From CABRXV01 sp900754955 (GTDB taxonomy: Bacteria > Actinomycetota > Coriobacteriia > Coriobacteriales > Eggerthellaceae), in contig CABRXV010000098.1 of NCBI GenBank assembly GCA_902475005.1, forward strand, positions 1-5,626: a stretch of DNA of 5,626 nucleotides, written 5' to 3'. Position 1 is the stretch's first letter, and each line of letters opens with the position of its first letter. The notes under the pieces were generated by a model. That model was not told where the DNA came from. It was given only the letters and a program-made list of their open reading frames with translations, and did no database searches. This document shows, piece after piece, positions 4,802 through 5,626 of this stretch. The position numbers and the translations under genes are program-made.

Positions 4802-5626
4802 CTACAACTGCCCTTCCGCTGCGCCGCCCTTCTGCTGCTCCTTGAGGTAGGCGTTGATCTCGGCGAGGAAGTCATCGCCGTAGCGCGTGAGCTTCGTGGC
4901 GCCCACGCCCGACACCTCGAGAAACTCCTCGTCGGTGCGCGGGAGCCGCGCGCACATGTCGCGCAGTGCCGCATCGGAGAACACGACGTAGGGCGGCTTG
5001 CCCATGCGGTCGGCGATGCGCTTGCGCAGCACGCGCAGCCGCTCGAACAACTCGGGATCGTCGGGCACACCCGTACCCGACGCGCCGAACGAACCGCGAT
5101 GGGTGTTCGCACCTGATCCTGCACCGAGCAGGCGATCCCGCTTGCGCACGACACGCTTCATCTTGAGCGAAAAGCCGTCGTCAGCCACCTCGCGCACGCG
5201 CGGTCCGAATCCCACCGTGGGATACGACCCCTCGGTGATGAGCAGGTACGAACCCACCGCAAGCAGCTCGATCACCTCTTTGAGCTGAGCCGCCGACGCG
5301 TCCACGCTACCGTAGGTCTTGCAGGAGTCGAGCCCGAGCTCAAGCACCTTCGCGCTCTTCGAGCCGCGCAGCACGTCGCACACCACGCCCTTGCCGAAGC
5401 GACCGCGCAGCTCCTGCACGCAGCGCATCACCGCCCGCGCGAGCTCAGTCACGTCGACCGCCTCAAAGTCCCCCGAGCAGTTCGAACAGTTTCCACAGTG
5501 GGTGATGGAAGCGCCAGCAGAGCTGCCGGAAGAAGCCTTGGCATCGGAAGTGCCGCCGACCGAATCCAAGTCAGCGAGGGTTTCCCTGGTGCACGAGGTT
5601 CGCGGGATCGCGGGGGCGAAGCCTAC
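4802..5626 (-). CDS. recQ: RecQ family ATP-dependent DNA helicase, C-terminal part (5' end outside window)
   Basis: RecQ unwinds DNA 3'->5' in recombination and replication-fork repair. The window carries the last 274 residues; the frame is open to the right edge, so the TTG at 5569 is not the true start and the helicase motor lies beyond the window. Visible domains, numbered within the fragment, begin with four zinc-site cysteines: C12 in SCTRETL and C44, C47, C50 in CGNCSNC (5477-5497). The RQC winged helix (about 57-155) has RFGKGVVCDVLRGS and the LGLDSCKTYG stretch where relatives carry GHD..-..YG. A basic then Gly/Ser-rich linker follows (about 158-188). The HRDC domain (about 190-261) has LRKRIAD, PPYVVFSDAALRDM and FLEVSGVGATKLTRYG. 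The stretch between C12 and C44 is 31 residues, against about 16 in E. coli RecQ, and is rich in Ser, Gly and Ala, without the usual YFGE. An intrinsic terminator follows the TAG stop. Confidence 0.95.
   Translation of the reverse strand, partial: VGFAPAIPRTSCTRETLADLDSVGGTSDAKASSGSSAGASITHCGNCSNCSGDFEAVDVTELARAVMRCVQELRGRFGKGVVCDVLRGSKSAKVLELGLDSCKTYGSVDASAAQLKEVIELLAVGSYLLITEGSYPTVGFGPRVREVADDGFSLKMKRVVRKRDRLLGAGSGANTHRGSFGASGTGVPDDPELFERLRVLRKRIADRMGKPPYVVFSDAALRDMCARLPRTDEEFLEVSGVGATKLTRYGDDFLAEINAYLKEQQKGGAAEGQL

Noticed and set aside
4802..5569. TTG at 5569 as the true start of a 255-aa protein
   Set aside because: The frame stays open upstream to the window edge, and the first zinc-site cysteine lies upstream of the TTG, so this is the C-terminal part of a full-length RecQ.

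Overview
The window is high-GC bacterial DNA in which every supported gene is on the minus strand. Read in transcription order (high to low coordinates) it holds the 3' part of recQ, an intergenic region with an intrinsic terminator, a DUF2797-family gene, a 376-nt intergenic region with a degenerate 19-nt tandem repeat, and then the gatC-gatA-gatB operon, whose last few codons run off the left edge. The strong G/C bias at third codon positions, the gatCAB order and the style of the proteins suggest an actinobacterium, most likely of the Coriobacteriia (Eggerthellaceae-like). That placement rests on general resemblance and not on a database search.

Right part (about 4802-5626): the C-terminal part of a RecQ DNA helicase, containing the zinc-binding cysteines, the RQC winged helix and an HRDC domain. 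The helicase motor is outside the window. A strong 12-bp GC-rich hairpin followed by TTTT (4690-4730) probably ends the recQ transcript. It also falls just inside the leader of the next gene, where a 24-codon upstream ORF and a duplicated start-codon 11-mer allow a speculative regulatory reading.

Middle (3747-4664): a 305-aa protein of the poorly characterised DUF2797 family. It has two CxxC pairs, a central segment resembling GIY-YIG/T5orf172-like domains, and a small beta-rich C-terminal module. Downstream lies the gene-free stretch 3371-3746. It contains eight copies of GGATGCG at about 19-nt spacing. The array is G-rich on the plus strand (a canonical G-quadruplex pattern) and very C-rich, G-poor in the RNA sense of the flanking genes, so it could serve as a Rho-loading region after the DUF2797 gene.

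Left part (1-3370): gatC, gatA and gatB form a tightly packed operon (1-nt overlap, then a 3-nt gap) encoding the three subunits of the tRNA-dependent amidotransferase. This enzyme converts Glu-tRNA(Gln) and/or Asp-tRNA(Asn) to the correctly charged forms. All expected catalytic motifs are present and all three frames are intact.

I see no mobile element, tRNA, rRNA or CRISPR array, and no convincing new multi-gene system. The least explained items are the tandem array, the DUF2797 protein and the leader region in front of it.
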